NCBI GenBank assembly: GCA_036844765.1
Contig: DAIUFE010000017.1
Location: 1-30,605 of the forward strand
Origin: Thermocaproicibacter sp036844765
GTDB taxonomy: Bacteria > Bacillota > Clostridia > Oscillospirales > Acutalibacteraceae
DNA length: 30,605 nucleotides
Direction of reading: 5' to 3'
The notes below the pieces were generated by a model. It searched no databases and was not told the DNA's origin. It worked only from the letters and a program-made list of their open reading frames with translations. Below, piece after piece: positions 30,038-30,605 of the stretch (within the stretch, counting starts at the first letter, position 1; every line of letters starts with the position of its first letter). A program made the translations under genes and the position numbers.

Positions 30038-30605
30038 ATGAAATGGACGGGACTGAACGATCTGCGCGAGGCATATCTGTCGTTTTTCGAGTCGAAGGGG
30101 CATCTGCGCCTGCCCAGCTTCCCGCTGATCCCGAAGGACGACGCCAGCCTGCTGCTGATCAATTCCGGCATGGCGCCGATGAAGAAATACTTCACCGGCG
30201 AGGTGACGCCGCCCCGCAGGCGGGTGACCACCTGCCAGAAGTGCATCCGCACGCCGGACATCGAGCGCGTGGGCATCACCGCGCGGCACGGCACGTTTTT
30301 CGAGATGCTGGGCAACTTTTCGTTCGGCGATTATTTTAAGCACGAGGCGATCGCCTGGGCGTGGGAGTTCTGCACCAAAACGCTGGAGCTTCCGGTGGAC
30401 CGGCTGTGGGTCACGGTCTACCGGGACGACGACGAGGCGTTCGGCATCTGGACGGACGAGATCGGCATCGACCCGAAGCGCGTCGTCCGCATGGGCCGGG
30501 AGGATAATTTCTGGGAGCACGGCTCCGGGCCGTGCGGCCCGTGCTCCGAAATCTATTTCGACCGCGGGGAGAAATACGGCTGCGGCAAGCCGACCTGCGG
30601 CGTGG
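30038..30605 (+). CDS. alaS: Alanyl-tRNA synthetase, N-terminal part (cut by window end)
   Basis: The frame is open from the ATG at 30038 to the window end (189 codons); GGAG lies about 10 nt upstream. The N-terminal catalytic-domain sequence is unmistakable: GLNDLREAYLSFFESKGH, PSFPLIPKDDASLLLINSG, MAPMKKYFTGEVTPPRRRV, TTCQKCIRTPDIERVG, RHGTFFEMLGNFSFGDYFK and EDNFWEHGSGPCGPCSEIYFD, covering class II motifs 1 and 2. The enzyme charges tRNA-Ala; editing and C-Ala domains lie beyond the window. Control by the T-box leader fits this identity exactly. It is downstream of the mltG-U32-PBP block, whereas in Bacillus alaS lies just upstream of the mltG region, so the neighbourhood is conserved but reordered. 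Confidence 0.98.
   Translation, partial: MKWTGLNDLREAYLSFFESKGHLRLPSFPLIPKDDASLLLINSGMAPMKKYFTGEVTPPRRRVTTCQKCIRTPDIERVGITARHGTFFEMLGNFSFGDYFKHEAIAWAWEFCTKTLELPVDRLWVTVYRDDDEAFGIWTDEIGIDPKRVVRMGREDNFWEHGSGPCGPCSEIYFDRGEKYGCGKPTCGV

Noticed and set aside
1..30605. CRISPR array, tRNA or rRNA gene, insertion sequence, prophage or defence island
   Set aside because: No regularly spaced direct repeats, no tRNA-like cloverleaf with T-loop motif, and no transposase, integrase or phage domain were seen on either strand by eye.

Overview
The window looks like chromosome of a GC-rich, spore-forming, anaerobic-type Firmicute, probably class Clostridia (Oscillospirales-like). That placement is an inference. 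It rests on an alpha/beta-type small acid-soluble spore protein, a DUF421 + DUF4363 pair behind a possible forespore promoter, a T-box leader on alaS, RqcH, a TrmK-Nif3 pair, MltG next to a U32 protein, and FAD-dependent ThyX. Near-consensus sigma-A promoters (TTGACA-17-TATAAT type) stand out against the GC-rich background. No rRNA, tRNA, CRISPR array, transposase or phage gene was seen.

Layout. 1-2.9 kb: the 3' part of a WbpM/CapD-type nucleotide-sugar dehydratase, a NYN-LOTUS RNA-binding protein and a spore DNA-protection protein, closed by a convergent terminator. 2.9-4.5 kb (minus strand): a fused family I CoA-transferase. 4.5-4.9 kb: a divergent promoter region unusually rich in perfect palindromes. 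4.9-6.7 kb: a secreted GH25 lysozyme with a Big2 domain and three copies of an unnamed C-terminal repeat. 6.8-10.4 kb: a DUF1858 redox protein, then trmK, a Nif3-like gene and rqcH in a tight row. 10.4-15.7 kb: a surface-polysaccharide operon (Wzy-like polymerase, two glycosyltransferases, a Wzz/BY-kinase-like fusion whose ATPase motifs are eroded). 15.7-16.8 kb: DUF421 + DUF4363. 16.8-20.6 kb: a minus-strand glycosyltransferase that is a paralogue of one in the first block, then a divergent GT2 + GT4 pair with a strong terminator. 20.7-24.3 kb: an alpha/beta hydrolase, a tiny 19-codon cistron with its own promoter and terminator, thyX-tmk and a GNAT protein. 24.4-29.7 kb: a DJ-1 family protein, 5-formyl-THF cyclo-ligase, mltG, a U32 protein and a class B-like penicillin-binding protein, very tightly packed. 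29.7-30.6 kb: a T-box riboswitch and the start of alaS.

How it fits together. Several blocks concern the cell surface: sugar-nucleotide modification, polymer assembly, five glycosyltransferases, a secreted lysozyme, MltG and a PBP. thyX and tmk carry out consecutive steps to dTDP, and the folate enzyme 5-FCL lies nearby. The least explained items are the tiny cistron at about 21.6-21.8 kb, the palindrome-rich region at 4.48-4.83 kb, the degenerate BY-kinase and the RBS-containing hairpin before the PBP gene. All names come from reading translated motifs by eye; no database search was run.
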